Below are positions 26,978 through 37,994 of a stretch of 64,000 bases of DNA, piece by piece (positions within the stretch are counted from its first letter, which is position 1; the number at the start of each line of letters is the position of its first letter). The stretch is from positions 521,416-585,415 of the forward strand of contig BCIG01000020.1 in the NCBI GenBank assembly GCA_001599915.1, read 5' to 3'. The stretch is from Symbiotaphrina buchneri. Lineage: Eukaryota; Ascomycota; Symbiotaphrinales; Symbiotaphrinaceae. The position numbers were made by a program, and so were the translations under genes. The notes below the pieces were generated by a model. It was not told the DNA's origin. It saw only the letters and a list, made by a program, of their open reading frames with translations, and did no database searches.

Positions 26978-29169
26978 TCACATCGCAGCTCTTTCCGCGC
27001 CCCTTTCAGTCCCAGGTTCACTCTGCTCTCCATCCGCGAGATTCAACCTCTCCAGCTGCGTCGCCGTCGATGCGATATCCGTCCCACCAATATGCGCCGA
27101 GCCCGCATTACCCGAGTTTGGATACGCCGCAGTCAGCACGCCTGGGTGTGTGAATCCGGGCTCTGGCCTGCTCTCAGCTGAGGAAATGTCTTTGCGGGTC
27201 GTTGGCGGCGATCCGCCCGCACGGACTTGTTGTTGAGCACGCGGAGGGCTGGTGGCTAGTGTACCCGACCCGCTGGTAGCTCGGAGGCTGCTCCTCCGCT
27301 TGGGCACCTGCGCGGGCGGGACGTCAAATACCATGGGCCAGCTCTGACCCGTTTCTCTGGCGCCAGTCTGCAGCACGGGCGCATGCACGTGAGTGGTTTC
27401 GGTTCTCTTGATGCCATCTGGGGTAATGTACTCCTTTGGCGTCGTATCGACCTTCGCAGCTGTGAATCTCACCGGTTCTCGCGTCTCTGCGGCATTCGAA
27501 CCCGACGGAATCCGCGATTTTGTCTCGACTATGGTCCAATTCTGGTTGTCACCAGTCCGGCCAGGGACTTGGTCGGCCGGTACTTCGACTAGACCGCCAC
27601 CGGCAACAGGAAGAAAGTGGCGCGGCGGAAGCACTTGAACGTCAATGACAGGGAGAATGCGATGATAGACGTCGTGATTATGTATTTCACGGGTAATCTG
27701 CTCTTGGCGAATCTCATGGATCTGATTATGAACGGTTTCATGGGTGACGGCTGTGGAGCATTAGAGACGTCTGGGGACACAAGGCCATGCGGACACTTAC
27801 CGGGTGCGATACGTTCGTATACATCTGTATCTCCGGTCCGTGAGACGTCAACGCCCACCTCTTTCAGCTTTCGAGCCTTTTCCTCGTCCGTCAAAGGTCG
27901 ATTCGGTCCGTTACTTGAGGTATCTATCTGTTCTGATCGTTCCACTGGACGGCGATGTATTGGCCCGCCTCGAAGCGTGCTGAGGTCACCAGTTGCTGGT
28001 TGGGTATCACGATTTCTTTCCATATCTCGCTCCCTCGTACGATCAGGGAGTGCTCCTGAAACACCTGTGCCCTGTGTCGGACCTGATGGGGTCCGTCGGT
28101 GTTGCTGAGGGCTACTTGACATTTGCCCAGGTACTCTAGGTAAAGGTTCGTCGAGTCTTGGCGAATTATTGCTAGAATAACTATTGCGATCCGTTGATCT
28201 GATTGGGACTTCTGGAGGAGGTGTCTCGGGAGGAGGAGGCAGAGGCTTATCCCTGCTTAGACGCCTTGCATGTCCCTGTCCATAGATATCAATGGCGACG
28301 TTCCGTCTAGCGGTTGGAGAGCCACTAGGAGATGCAGGGGCACCATTTCTGGCCGCATCCGTAGGTTGATAGATCTGTGCATGTGAATGAGGAGAGTATG
28401 TTCGCTGGTGTCCAACAACATGAGGTGGAGATACCGGAGTCATATTGCGATTTGCAACATCTTCTCCATAGTTGCCGTAAGCTGAAGATCTGGTGGTAGA
28501 GGATGAAGTTCTGTTATGTTCGGCAATGTTTCGATCAGCCACGTCCTCGCCGTAAACAGCTGACAGATATGAATACCCTGGAGCAGCACGTGTAGCATAC
28601 TCATCAGATATGTTACGGTTGGCGACTTCTTCGCCATATCGACCTTCCTCGGAGCTCCTAGCTGGTCTGGCGACTTCATAAATGTCAACATGTGATGGTT
28701 TATGATGGACTTCGCGAGACAAACCGTCCGATGATCTCGTGGTACCAGAGAACTGATCGGCTATAGGTGTGCCTTGGACGTAGTTGCGGTCATCGGTGGT
28801 TAGAGCGGTCCCTGGGGCCACTGAAGCAGATGGGGCATTCCCATAGCCATATCCACGGCTAGGGTCAGATCCCCGCCGGTCTGGTGTGCCCATTGAACCT
28901 GATCGATAATAACCCTCACTATTGCGAGTGTACTGTCCACTTCCAGTATTCCGTCTGCCACGGCGAGCTGTGGGACTACCGTACTGCTGGTCGTGGGAAG
29001 AAGGAGTGCTGCCGCGAAGCGGATAAGTACCAATCTGGGGTTCCTGTCCTGGAGGTGTTTGCTCGTAGGTGGTGCTCTGGAAGCCTCCAAGACTGTCTCG
29101 TCTGCCACGTGACAAGCTTCTACTCCGTCGTCGCTCAGATGAAAAGAAGTCTTTGATTTTGGAGGCCAT
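26978..29169 (-). CDS. Hydrophilic repeat protein sharing a motif with its head-to-head neighbour
   Basis: The exons are 29169-27801 and 27750-26978, with a 50-base GTAAGT...CAG intron, giving 713 aa. I have no functional name for it. The N-terminus is basic and Ser/Arg-rich (MASKIKDFFSSERRRSRSLS). The middle is disordered and holds three copies of YGE-[DE]-VA-[DN]-RN near residues 177, 204 and 232. After splicing, a block near residues 452-510 reads YERIAPAVTHETV, then ITREIHNH, then PVIDVQVLPPRH. The same order of motifs occurs in the neighbouring gene at 31050. That block resembles a family often labelled allergen in fungal databases; the label rests on my recollection and implies no activity. 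No signal peptide or membrane segment is seen. The ATG at 29169 is the first usable one, because the frame upstream starts only with TTG. Confidence 0.8.
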
Positions 29170-31049
29170 TGACGGGGCTGGAAGGTTGTGGATATCACAG
29201 CTCAAGCCCTAGTAGAGGGACGGACCAGAACAGATAATTGGATGTGGTCGTTCGTGGTCTAGTCCCTGTTCTAAGAGAGCTTCAAGCCCAAAGTGACAGG
29301 GAAGTTGCGATAGGACTACCGGTGTGGGGAAGGCGTGAGGTGAGGTGAGGTAGCTCGTAGTGTGGAAGGGACAAGGTACGTCAAGGCAGGTGAACCGTGC
29401 ACAAGTGGTGGCCAAGTAATAATGACGATGGGTCCTTGTTCTTCCAAGGTAGGACCGGAGACCGAAAACGTAGGAGTGTGTTGTACTATTGAGGGTGTGA
29501 TGATGCCCAGATGCCATTCACATCTCTCGCCTTCCCCGTTTGAGCTGGCCCGGAGATTCTCGGCGGGCACGGGGGAGAGAGTAGATGGGCTTGTAAATAA
29601 GCTTGGTCTGGTAGCTAGAGGTGTGCCAAACAAAACAGGCAGTTGTCGATGCGCAACTACAATTCCCCCCAGTATACGAAGTACAGTAGAAGTCAAAGGT
29701 GTTATCTCCGTGACACGGGACGATCTACGGGCACGGGGTTGATGGGAATCCGCTGAAGGTTGAGAATCAAATCCCGGTGGCTCGAGAGACCGCAATTGGC
29801 AGAAATGGTCTATGTCTGGCCACGAGTGAGAAAAGCGCACATCCGCGATGATCGTCAATATTCCAGATCGAAAGATGCGCATCATCTCGTAAATCTGGCG
29901 GCCATTCCAAGCCCTTACCCTGTTCTGTACCTTTTCGGCACCTACCGATGCTGGTAGGGGCGCGTCATAGCTCGCCCGGATGCCAAGAATGATTAACCAG
30001 CCTTGTGGACTAGTGACGCAACAAAACCCTGGCTGGCCTCATGGGCAAAATATCGCGAGCTCCGCAAATAATCCGTCAACGTGTGAGGCTGCAGTGAATC
30101 CGCCCCGGATGATGCGCGCAGAGGATCGCCCTTGCGTCATTACAACCTTGGGTCGTGGCTTGACAGTGGCCAATATGCACTCTCAAGCTAACTTCATAGG
30201 GTAGAGTTCAGGAAGGTAAGCACGGGTACTGGTTGAGCGGACTGGAGGCAAACACCACTGCGCTGCACTTGAACCGCGCCAAACATCATTCTCTAAGCTT
30301 GTTTCCAAGCTCAAAACCGGTTTTAGATGCTTTCAAGGCGTCCCCTGCCCACATGATTGGTCAATGCTCGATAGAATTGCCAGACCCTTGATCCTCTTTT
30401 GGCATGTGGAGACCCGAAGCTTACCCACCAACTGCTTCAATCTTCAGGGACAAACGTAGCTCTTCCGCAGTGATCACCTACCAATGGCACATGCTACTTG
30501 ACGTGATTGCCCGCCATTATTGTCTGTAACCAGAGCGTGAAGGTTGGCAGATTGGCAGAACTAGGAAAGGTCTGGCCGGAGAAATTGAGGTCAAGCTCAA
30601 AGTGAGGTAAGGTAGGTGCGATGGACCAGTGGACGGTCCGCCAAATGTTGCAAATGGATTGGGCCGGGCCAGTGCTACCCAAACCCAATGCAGAGACCGG
30701 CCGTGTCCACCAAGAGGATTCCGGTGGGAAACGTGACGATATGCTTGCCATCGCTTTAAGCCCAATCGAGTTGCCTTGGCCTGATGATGATGTATGCGGT
30801 CAAACGGTGGTGAATCCAGGTGGGTGCCACCACTCCATCATTCACTCGCTACCAAGGCAGGGAAGCTGCCACCTGTGCCAACCCTCCTTCCCCTCCTGCA
30901 GCATATAAGTGAGCAAACTTCCTCTCCTCGTACCTTTTTCCTTTCTCTTCATCCACACACTCTTACCTACCTCAACCATCAACGCGTCTTATCCAGACCA
31001 AATCCAGAACTTCAAACCACTCAATACAGAACAATCCAAATCAGACATC
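29170..31049. other. Head-to-head intergenic region of the motif-sharing gene pair
   Basis: About 1.9 kb separates the two divergent starts. A minus-strand open frame at 29316-29885 probably lies in the leader of the left gene and has no recognisable domain. The right end has a TATA-like box and a C/T-rich leader for the gene at 31050. Confidence 0.5.
30903..30909 (+). promoter_or_regulatory. TATA box of the His-rich protein gene
   Basis: ATATAAG lies about 145 bases before the ATG at 31050 and is followed by a C/T-rich leader from about 30925, the usual arrangement for strongly induced fungal genes. Confidence 0.6.
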
Positions 31050-32116
31050 ATGGACAAAGCGAAGGCTGCCGTTTCCGACTTCATGTAAGTATCTTCCCTC
31101 ACTTCACTGTCCCTCATCCATACCGTCTATGCCACATCCACCTCGTGGTTTACTCTCGTCGGTCATTCATGCTGTCTATTGTTCTGTGACACTTGCTGAT
31201 GTTTTCCCTTGACGATAGGCACAAGGCTGGTCACCATGACACGACCGTCCACGAGAAGGTCGCCCCTGCTGTGACGCAGGAGACCGTCAAGAAGCACCAC
31301 CACACCGAACAACAGGTGGCTGTCGACAAGGAGATCCACCAAGATCACTACCACACCTCCGTCCAGCCTGTCGTCGACAAGCAGGTCCTCCCAGAGAAGC
31401 ATATCCACGAGATGGCCCCTGTCGACCACAAGGTGCACCATCACGGCCGCCAGGAAGATGTCGATGCCAAGTTGAAGCAAGAAGCTGCCAAGTTCACCGA
31501 CGTCCGCCGTGAGGGAGAGACCCGCTCCACATCATCGACTGCTCCTACAATCGCCGGCGAGCATGTCCACCACCACGTCCACGAGACCATCCAGCCAGTT
31601 GTTCAGCGCGAGACTGTCCAGCCCACTGTCGTTCACACTACGGTGCCTGTCCACGAGGTTCACCACAACGAGGCTAAGCACCATAGCACCACTGCTCTCC
31701 CCGCTGTGAGCCTCACCGACTTCCAGCGCCAGGGCGGTAGCTTGAGCGGCCGCGAGGAGCGCTACGATGCCTTCGAGGGCGAGCCCAAGCCTGTCGGCTC
31801 TACCCTTGGTGGCTCTCATTCCTCTGGTTTGAACAGCTCTTCCACCACCTCGGGCACTACTCACCACCACTCTGGTACAACTGGTACGACTGGCACAACC
31901 GGCTCCGGTTACAACGACTCGTCCCGTACCGGCACAACTGGTTCCGGTTACACCGACTCCTCCCGTACCGGCACCACTGGCACGACTGGCACTACCGGCA
32001 CCACTGGTACGACGTCGTCTGGCAGCAATACGACGATGCACAAATCTTCACTCCTAAATAAGATCGATCCCCGTGTTGATGCCGACAACGATGGCAAGAA
32101 GGGTTTGGGTGACTAG
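31050..32116 (+). CDS. His-rich hydrophilic protein with Gly-Thr repeat tail
   Basis: The exons are 31050-31084 and 31219-32116, giving 310 aa. The short first exon encodes MDKAKAAVSDF and splices in frame to HKAGHHDTTVHEKVAPAV. The protein is strongly hydrophilic and rich in histidine, with runs such as KKHHHTEQ and HVHHHVHE, and has no signal peptide or membrane helix. Residues about 17-75 contain EKVAPAVTQETV, VDKEIHQDHYH and PVVDKQVLPEKH, matching the block in the divergent gene at 26978-29169. A conserved segment LTDFQRQGGSLSGREERYDAF (two pieces, LTDFQRQGGS and GREERYDAFEGEP) comes before a tandem Gly-Thr/Ser repeat. Such proteins are often named allergen in fungal annotation, and a stress or dormancy role is my inference from composition and from the nearby con-10 gene. 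Metal binding by the histidines is possible but untested. Confidence 0.85.
31860..32025 (+). repeat. Coding tandem repeat for Gly-Thr-Thr and SGY-DSSRTG units
   Basis: This part of the His-rich protein gene repeats ACTGGYACNACNGGC-type triplets coding (GTT)n. It also holds two near-identical units coding GSGY-[NT]-DSSRTG. Such coding minisatellites tend to vary in copy number between strains. Confidence 0.75.
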
Positions 32117-34430
32117 ATGGCCAGCTGGTCACATCTCTTTCGTGGTCACCTCGATTCCCATGACTGCATGATATCCTCCGCTCGGAATCCGGGCGACGTT
32201 TCTGATGAGCCTGCGTTTCATGGTTTTTACAGCGATTGCTTTTCCTACAGCGTGGATCCTCGGGATTTCATGCTTTGAAGTTTCGAAAGCAGAAACACGG
32301 TGTACACTAGTGCAACGGCAATAAAAAGCAGAAGCATATGACTTAGATGACTCCTCATACTGAGTATTGTGACGCAACCTCTTATCGTCCCTCTGAGATA
32401 ATGCCCATTGCCGACTACGTAGTAGACTATTCTACTTCGTATATCCCGGTCTGTAATTGCTAGGGCTGGACAAAGCTAAGCCGTGACTGCTCCCCGGGCC
32501 GGACTTTTAACTACCAAGATAAGATCTAAAACCAATTTCAGATTTAACACCCTCGAAATAACAGCCCTTTTCATACTATTTCGGATATCACAGGTGCTTT
32601 TCAGCGGTGCTGGCGGAAGTCAGAGCTGGCTGGCTGCTTCTGAGCTCCACAGGTGACGTTGGAGCAGGTGACGTCGTTGATGCATAGCGGGGTCGTTGCT
32701 ACCTGAACCCGCGTAAAGCTTGTCACATGTTGTTGCACGTGTAGAGCTTATTTCGAAAATCGAGGTGGTAACAGGAAAGGCGTCCGATTGGCGGACCGCC
32801 ACGGGTTTGCAAGACGTCAAGATCGATGATGGTTTCGCTTAGTAGAAAGCTAGTGGCTGTTATGCTTTGGCTAAACACGGGGTAATGGAAAACGCGCAGG
32901 TGGGTAAGTTGAGATGGGATTTTTGAAAAAGGGGTCTCTTGGGATGGTGGATGCGGATACAACGGGATTATTCAGGAGAAGATGGCTCCATGTTCCAGGT
33001 TGGTTCCGAGCTGCCATTTGCCTTCGATTACCTTACCTGGGCTTCTTCTATTTCGTTTGAAATGGATGATTGAGGCGGAAGGTGCAGCTGGGAGGTCCAC
33101 ATATTATTACATAAGGTCTTAGTCATTGACAGTGAGGATCTCCTATTCGCTGCTACCCGGTGTTTAACGTCAAGCCATCATCCCATGTTTACGAAATATT
33201 ACGAAGTCATCCGAATACTTTCTTAAAGATGGGGCCGTAACCGGCGAAGAACCCTCGCTCTGAATGCAATCTTGCATGCCTCGTGCTCCTCACGATAAGG
33301 TTCTGAGCCGGCTCATGGCTTCTATTTCAAGAATTGTCCGAACCGGCGATATGCCGAACGCACGGAGGCATCATCATTTTGTCTTCCAAAAGTGCCTCTA
33401 GGCTGAGGTCTCGAAATCATCACATAACGTAGCCAAGGTGGCTAACAGAGCTTACCCTAGATCTCGCCATCCTTAGACCGCCGATCGGTGGCCCGACGCG
33501 GTTTAGCATCAGGGGCAAGGCAGCCGGCATTGAAATAATTTTGACGCATTTCTTACGTCCGAGACTGGGATCGTGGACATCATCATCCGCATCATGCGAA
33601 TGCATATCCGTTCGTTCCTCCCATGGCCAGCCCTGTCATGATGAAACGAACCCTGGCCGACTGGGCTCTTTGGGGTAAAAGAGGAGCAAATAATGACAAG
33701 GGGTTCTGGAAGCAAGGCTGAGGTCGTAGCCCTTCGGAAAGGGCCCGAGCCTATCTTTGGCCTATTAACTGCTCTCGCCGTAGCTGGAGATCGGAACCCG
33801 GAAGAAGGGCCCGGCCGCTGAGGGAGTGGAGATAGGGATGGGCTTCACGTCACGATGATTGGAGATGACGCCGGGAGGACTTTGCTTGCTGCGGCTGTTG
33901 CCTGCAAGGAGCAAGTACCCTCGGCGTAGCCCTGTCTGCATCAAAGACATGTCACCACTGCACATCTATGACCTGCAGACAGGCGTCTGGAATGCTTCTT
34001 GACAGGGTTTCCAGCGCCCTGGATCAGCTGCTCTGAGGCCGAAAGCTGCGTAGCGGGGGCTAGAAGATGACAGAACAGCCATGGGCCCCTTGACGCAAGA
34101 GGGCGATGTTACTGGTCCCCTGCGCGGAAATCGTATTGCAGAATATCGTATCCGTGATGTGAGATGATGGCCTCGTGAGGTCACCGTTGTGTCATGCTGA
34201 TCGCGTACCTGCATTCACTGCCTTTTGTCGTCTGTGAAGAAGAAGGGAGGTCAGCTGTGGATGGCAAGCAAACATCCTGGGGATTCGTCTATATAAACAC
34301 CCTCCTGCTCCCGCCTTTCATCTTTCCTCCATCTATCCAACTCAATTACAGATTGCATTCTTCATAGCAACTCACACCAAAGCAACTTCAACACTTCCAC
34401 TCATCACAACCACTTCATACATCAATCAAC
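32117..34430. other. Intergenic region before con-10
   Basis: About 2.3 kb without a supported gene. It includes the 3' UTR of the His-rich protein gene and the con-10 promoter. Two CCCCT stress-response-element cores lie at 34086-34090 and 34117-34121, which could be chance. Several short minus-strand frames (for example 33966-34214) have no recognisable content. Confidence 0.45.
34290..34297 (+). promoter_or_regulatory. TATA box of con-10
   Basis: TATATAAA lies 134-141 bases before the con-10 ATG and is followed by a C/T-rich leader. A strong TATA box suits a highly induced conidiation or stress gene. Confidence 0.7.
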
Positions 34431-34818
34431 ATGTCTGGCAATTCTAACCCCGGAAACTTCGCCAACCGGTGAGCCTACTTCTCACCTCATTCCCAGGTCT
34501 CACCTCACTTCTTGAGCACATTGACTAACACCTATCTCAGCCCCAAGGAAGAGGTTCAAGAGATCGCCTCCAAGGGCGGCCAGTCCTCTCACAACAGCGG
34601 CTTCGCCTCCATGGACCCTGACAAGCAGGTGAGTTCCTCTCCCCGCCATCATCTTCACCAATCTCGCATAATAGGACATCTCATTAACATGTCTTCTCCA
34701 CCAGCACGAGATCGCATCCAAGGGTGGCCAAGCCTCGTCCGGCTCCTTCGAGCCCGGCAGCGAGAGAGCCCGCGAAGCCGGCCGCAAGGGCGGTTCGGCC
34801 ACTGGCTCGTCCGAATAG
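34431..34818 (+). CDS. con-10: Conidiation-specific protein 10 (KGG repeat)
   Basis: The exons are 34431-34468, 34541-34628 and 34705-34818, giving 79 aa, close to Neurospora CON-10 in length. The translation starts MSGNSNPGNFANRPKEEV and carries the stress-type KGG repeats EIASKGGQ (twice) and EAGRKGGS, with FASMDPDKQ between the first two. The first junction (AACCG|GTGAGC, CAG|C) restores the family's NRPKEEV. CON-10 proteins are small hydrophilins that accumulate in conidia and under light, desiccation or osmotic stress; the molecular role is not known. The gene is small enough that ORF-based prediction misses it because of its two introns. Confidence 0.95.
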
Positions 34819-35775
34819 ATACCCATCAGCTTGCGGGACTGCTTCTACCGCTTGTGTCGTTTCAACTCATTACTCATTGCTCCTGAACAACTTGAAAGTC
34901 AAGTCATCATGGCTACGGGAATTCATGGCTGGCTAGCCAAATGGGTTAATGGGATGCTGGCACTGGTTGCGTTGAAGGAAGTGGTCCGCTCTTTTCGGTC
35001 TGGTTCGGATGGAATGGGTCTCCATGGTTTGCTATATGCTTTTTGACGGTTATGGATGGTTACACTCCTCTGAGCTTGGCTTGGCTTGCGCACACGATGA
35101 CGATGATGCAAAAGGTCATGGGATGAGAGTCGAGAGGTTCAGATAGAAATGGATTGATCTGTCTCCAAAAATAATATCCCTCAATTGCTCGCGGTGCATG
35201 CATGGATATATATCGTAATCCTGCTATGACAACTAATTGCCTTTGGCATGAAATGCCTCGTTGACAAAGCAAGCAAAAGCAGGATCCTTCATTGCTTTTT
35301 CATACGCAATTTCACCTACCTGCCGTAGGAGTTCAAGCTTGTTGAGTTATGAGACCGGTCCCTACGGCACTTGGCACATCTGGCTCCCCCTAGGGTTCGA
35401 GTTTATAACCCTCCCTACGGCAGTTGGCGCATCTGGCTCGCCCTATTCATATTCATACCTTGGGCGTAATAAAGCAAACGAGGAGCTTTGGGTGATACAG
35501 TAAGTTCCACGGTGGTATGGCAGGATGCTACCCTGGCCATCGCGAGGTAGATCTATTGGTGTTTCATCTCTGCATTCTTTGTCTGGGATTCACTAGGTAG
35601 CTGTAGCTGTGTCTAGATGATCTCAGGCTTCAGAGGTTGCATACAACGACAATAGGCATGGACTGGCATGCATTGGCTGCATCGAATTGCCGTTACAGAC
35701 ATATCTCTACCCATATCTCCACCCTGGACATCCTTCCATCCTTCCACCCTCTAGACTCCAGCCCCAGTCCATCAA
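34819..35775. other. Convergent intergenic region with a short direct repeat
   Basis: This lies between the 3' ends of con-10 (+) and ARC1 (-). It holds an imperfect direct repeat (listed separately) and otherwise nothing I can support. Confidence 0.5.
35359..35444. repeat. Imperfect direct repeat, about 32 bp, spaced 53 bp
   Basis: Two copies of CCCTACGGCAsTTGGCrCAT followed by CTGGCTCsCCCTA occur, one starting near 35360 and one near 35413. They differ at a few positions. No gene overlaps them. Confidence 0.75.
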
Positions 35776-37152
35776 TCACCTCACCACCGCGCCCTTCAAG
35801 CTCTTCACCATACACAGGCCTCCACTACTCGTTTTCAGCAGCGCCGTCTTCGGCTTTCCCTCCAAACGCTCCTTAAGCTGCTCCACCGCGGCCGCTTCAA
35901 ACGCGACCTCACCCTGCTCCGTCGTCGTGAAGCCCACCTGGCACATCTCCCACACCTTCTTCTTCGGGTTCAGCACGCCCTCCGGCTCGCCCTCCCAGCC
36001 CTCGAACAGCACGCGCTCGCCGGCTGGCGCGTCCGCGGGCGGGCTGACCAGCTCCACGGGGCCCTCGTGCTTGTCCTCGGCGCCAGGTGGCAGCCGTGGG
36101 CTGGCGGCGAGCACCATGGCGGCGGACTTGATCCCCCGCATTGTTACGGGCTTGAGATTGCAGACGACGATCACTTTGCGGCCTTGCATCTCCTCGAGTG
36201 GGACGAGCCCGTTGAGCCCGGAGCAGACGGTGCGGACTGTTAGGCCCGTCTCGGCGTCTTGTGAGGTATTATCGGAGCCCGGGGCGTCGCCGCAGGCGAT
36301 CGTCGACACGTACAGCGAGTCGGCGTTGGGGTGGGCGATGGCGCGGAGGATGTGGCCGACGCGGAGGTCGATGAGGGCTGGTGTCAGTGGGGTCTCTGCT
36401 GGTGCGGCTTTGGGTTGTTTGGGCGCTTTCTCTTTCTTTTCCTTCTTCTCCTTCTTTGCCTCGGCTGGTACGGTGGTTGCAGCACCTTCAGCAGCAGGTG
36501 CAGTCTCTTCCTTGCCCTTCTTCTCTTTCTTCTCCGCTTTGGCTCCCTTGCCGCCCTGCCCGCCTACAACCAATGGCTTCTCCTCGCCAGATTTTGGTGG
36601 GCCTCCAGCAGCGGCAGCGGCCGCTTTCTCTTTCTTCTTTCGTTCCTTCTCCTCCTTTGGATCTATAGGCTTCGGCACAAAGACCACTTTCGACGGATCA
36701 ACAGCCACCTTCTCCTCCTCGGCCAATTTCAGCCCGAACACCGGGGCATTCTGCACGAAGTCGACGAACCGTACCACATGGTGGATGCCCTGCTCGCCCG
36801 TCTGCTGCTCTGGCGTGAGGTTCTTGACCAATGGCGCCACACGGGCGTAGACCGCTAGATCTGCGATCGAGGGTTTGCTGCCCAGGATGGTCGTCCGCGT
36901 GCTGAGGTGGGTATTTAGTTCTTTGAGCGCCGGATCGTCATGTGTAGTCGAGGGCGTCAGCTGAGAAGCCTTCTCTACCCATTGAGCAATCTCCTTCTCC
37001 TCTGCGGCTGTGTAGGATACATCAGGGTAAAGCTTGGGCGAGAGCGCAGACACATCCGTATCTGGTTTGTCCGCCGAGACAACGGTAGAAAACGAGCGCT
37101 GGGAGAGAAAGAAAAGCGGATTCGACGGTGCTGTCGTCTGTGCTGTCGCCAT
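35776..37152 (-). CDS. ARC1: Arc1-like aminoacyl-tRNA synthetase cofactor
   Basis: This is a single-exon 458-aa protein. Arc1 tethers methionyl- and glutamyl-tRNA synthetases in the cytosol and delivers tRNA to them. The N-terminal third resembles the GST-like domain that binds the synthetases (LYPDVSYTAAEEKEIAQW, APLVKNLTPEQQTGEQG). A Lys/Ala-rich linker (KKEKKEKKEKAPKQ) follows. From about residue 250 comes the EMAP-II-like tRNA-binding OB fold (IDLRVGHILRAIAHPNADSLY), which carries VCNLKPVTMRGIKS and ends MVKSLKGAVVR. The ATG at 37152 has a good context (AAGATGGCG). The frame stays open upstream to another ATG at 37434, which would add 94 basic residues (see findings). It converges on con-10 and shares its strand with NBP35. 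Confidence 0.93.
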   Translation of the reverse strand: MATAQTTAPSNPLFFLSQRSFSTVVSADKPDTDVSALSPKLYPDVSYTAAEEKEIAQWVEKASQLTPSTTHDDPALKELNTHLSTRTTILGSKPSIADLAVYARVAPLVKNLTPEQQTGEQGIHHVVRFVDFVQNAPVFGLKLAEEEKVAVDPSKVVFVPKPIDPKEEKERKKKEKAAAAAAGGPPKSGEEKPLVVGGQGGKGAKAEKKEKKGKEETAPAAEGAATTVPAEAKKEKKEKKEKAPKQPKAAPAETPLTPALIDLRVGHILRAIAHPNADSLYVSTIACGDAPGSDNTSQDAETGLTVRTVCSGLNGLVPLEEMQGRKVIVVCNLKPVTMRGIKSAAMVLAASPRLPPGAEDKHEGPVELVSPPADAPAGERVLFEGWEGEPEGVLNPKKKVWEMCQVGFTTTEQGEVAFEAAAVEQLKERLEGKPKTALLKTSSGGLCMVKSLKGAVVR

Positions 37153-37434
37153 CTTCACAATCTTCGAGGTTGTGGCTTTGCCGATTGGCAGACTCGTAGG
37201 TTTGATTGTAGATTTGTACTGTGGGATTTCTGCAGGCGGGGGAGCGGCTCGTCGTGGGCGAAAGCGCTGGATGACCCTCCCGATGAACGAGGCAAAGTGT
37301 ACCCGGGAAGACAGTTTGAATGTCTGTGTCTGTGGACGAAAGACAGCCGGGCGGTGGAAGGTGTAGAGCGCCCTGCGGTCACGAGCGAGAGTGATACAAC
37401 TTTTGCGGTTGCAGAAGTTCTGCGGCGGTGGCAT
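37153..37434 (-). other. In-frame upstream extension of ARC1
   Basis: A second ATG at 37434 is in frame with ARC1, with no stop between. The encoded 94 residues are rich in Arg, Ser and Thr with few acidic residues (for example RALYTFHRPAVFRPQT, IGRVIQRFRPRR), which resembles a mitochondrial presequence. It may instead be the 5' UTR or contain a leader intron. It is given as a possible alternative N-terminus, not as a firm part of the gene. Confidence 0.4.
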
Positions 37435-37994
37435 CGTCAGTGCAACGGCTTGTTCCGTGGCGAGACAGAGGGGCAGCGGTCAGCGATAAGGAGGCGCCTT
37501 TGGTCAAAATATTGCTTCGTATGTTCAATGCTTTCTTATCACATCATCCTCTATTATATATTTGGGGTTTTGCTACTGAGCAATGGAATTTCCTAGGAGC
37601 CCCTGGGATATGAGGTTTGTTCCTTGGGCAGCAGACCTTCAACTCCCCTTCTGGAGGGACTGGTGAAACGTGGATTGCAGGGGTTGATACTCCTGATCAC
37701 CTTTCATCTCCTTTGTCTTTTGATGGCCTAGTAGCTAAGAAGAAGTGCTCTTGAGATGTGTTCACATGAATTTGTTCCACTGAACCTAAGCATAAGCTAT
37801 TCATACAGCATGTGTATCGCGTATGTGAATCCAAACTCCAAAATGCAAGTCTTCCCGTAAGACACCATCATGCAATGTCGCTGCCGTACTTTCAATCCAC
37901 ATAAAGACCCTGTCCCAGAAAAGGACATCAAAGACACACCAGCCGCGCCGCACGCCAGTAATGACACCCATAACCCGCAATGAATCTGTTCTTT
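37435..37994. other. Intergenic region between ARC1 and NBP35
   Basis: Promoter of ARC1 and 3' flank of NBP35. Nothing else is supported. Confidence 0.5.

Noticed and set aside
29316-29885. 189-codon minus-strand frame upstream of the gene at 29169
   Set aside because: No domain, a Pro/Ser/His composition typical of chance frames, and a position in the probable leader.
35687-36850. 387-codon plus-strand frame opposite ARC1
   Set aside because: It is Ser/Phe-rich antisense of a Lys/Glu-rich linker; the minus-strand protein carries the Arc1 domains.
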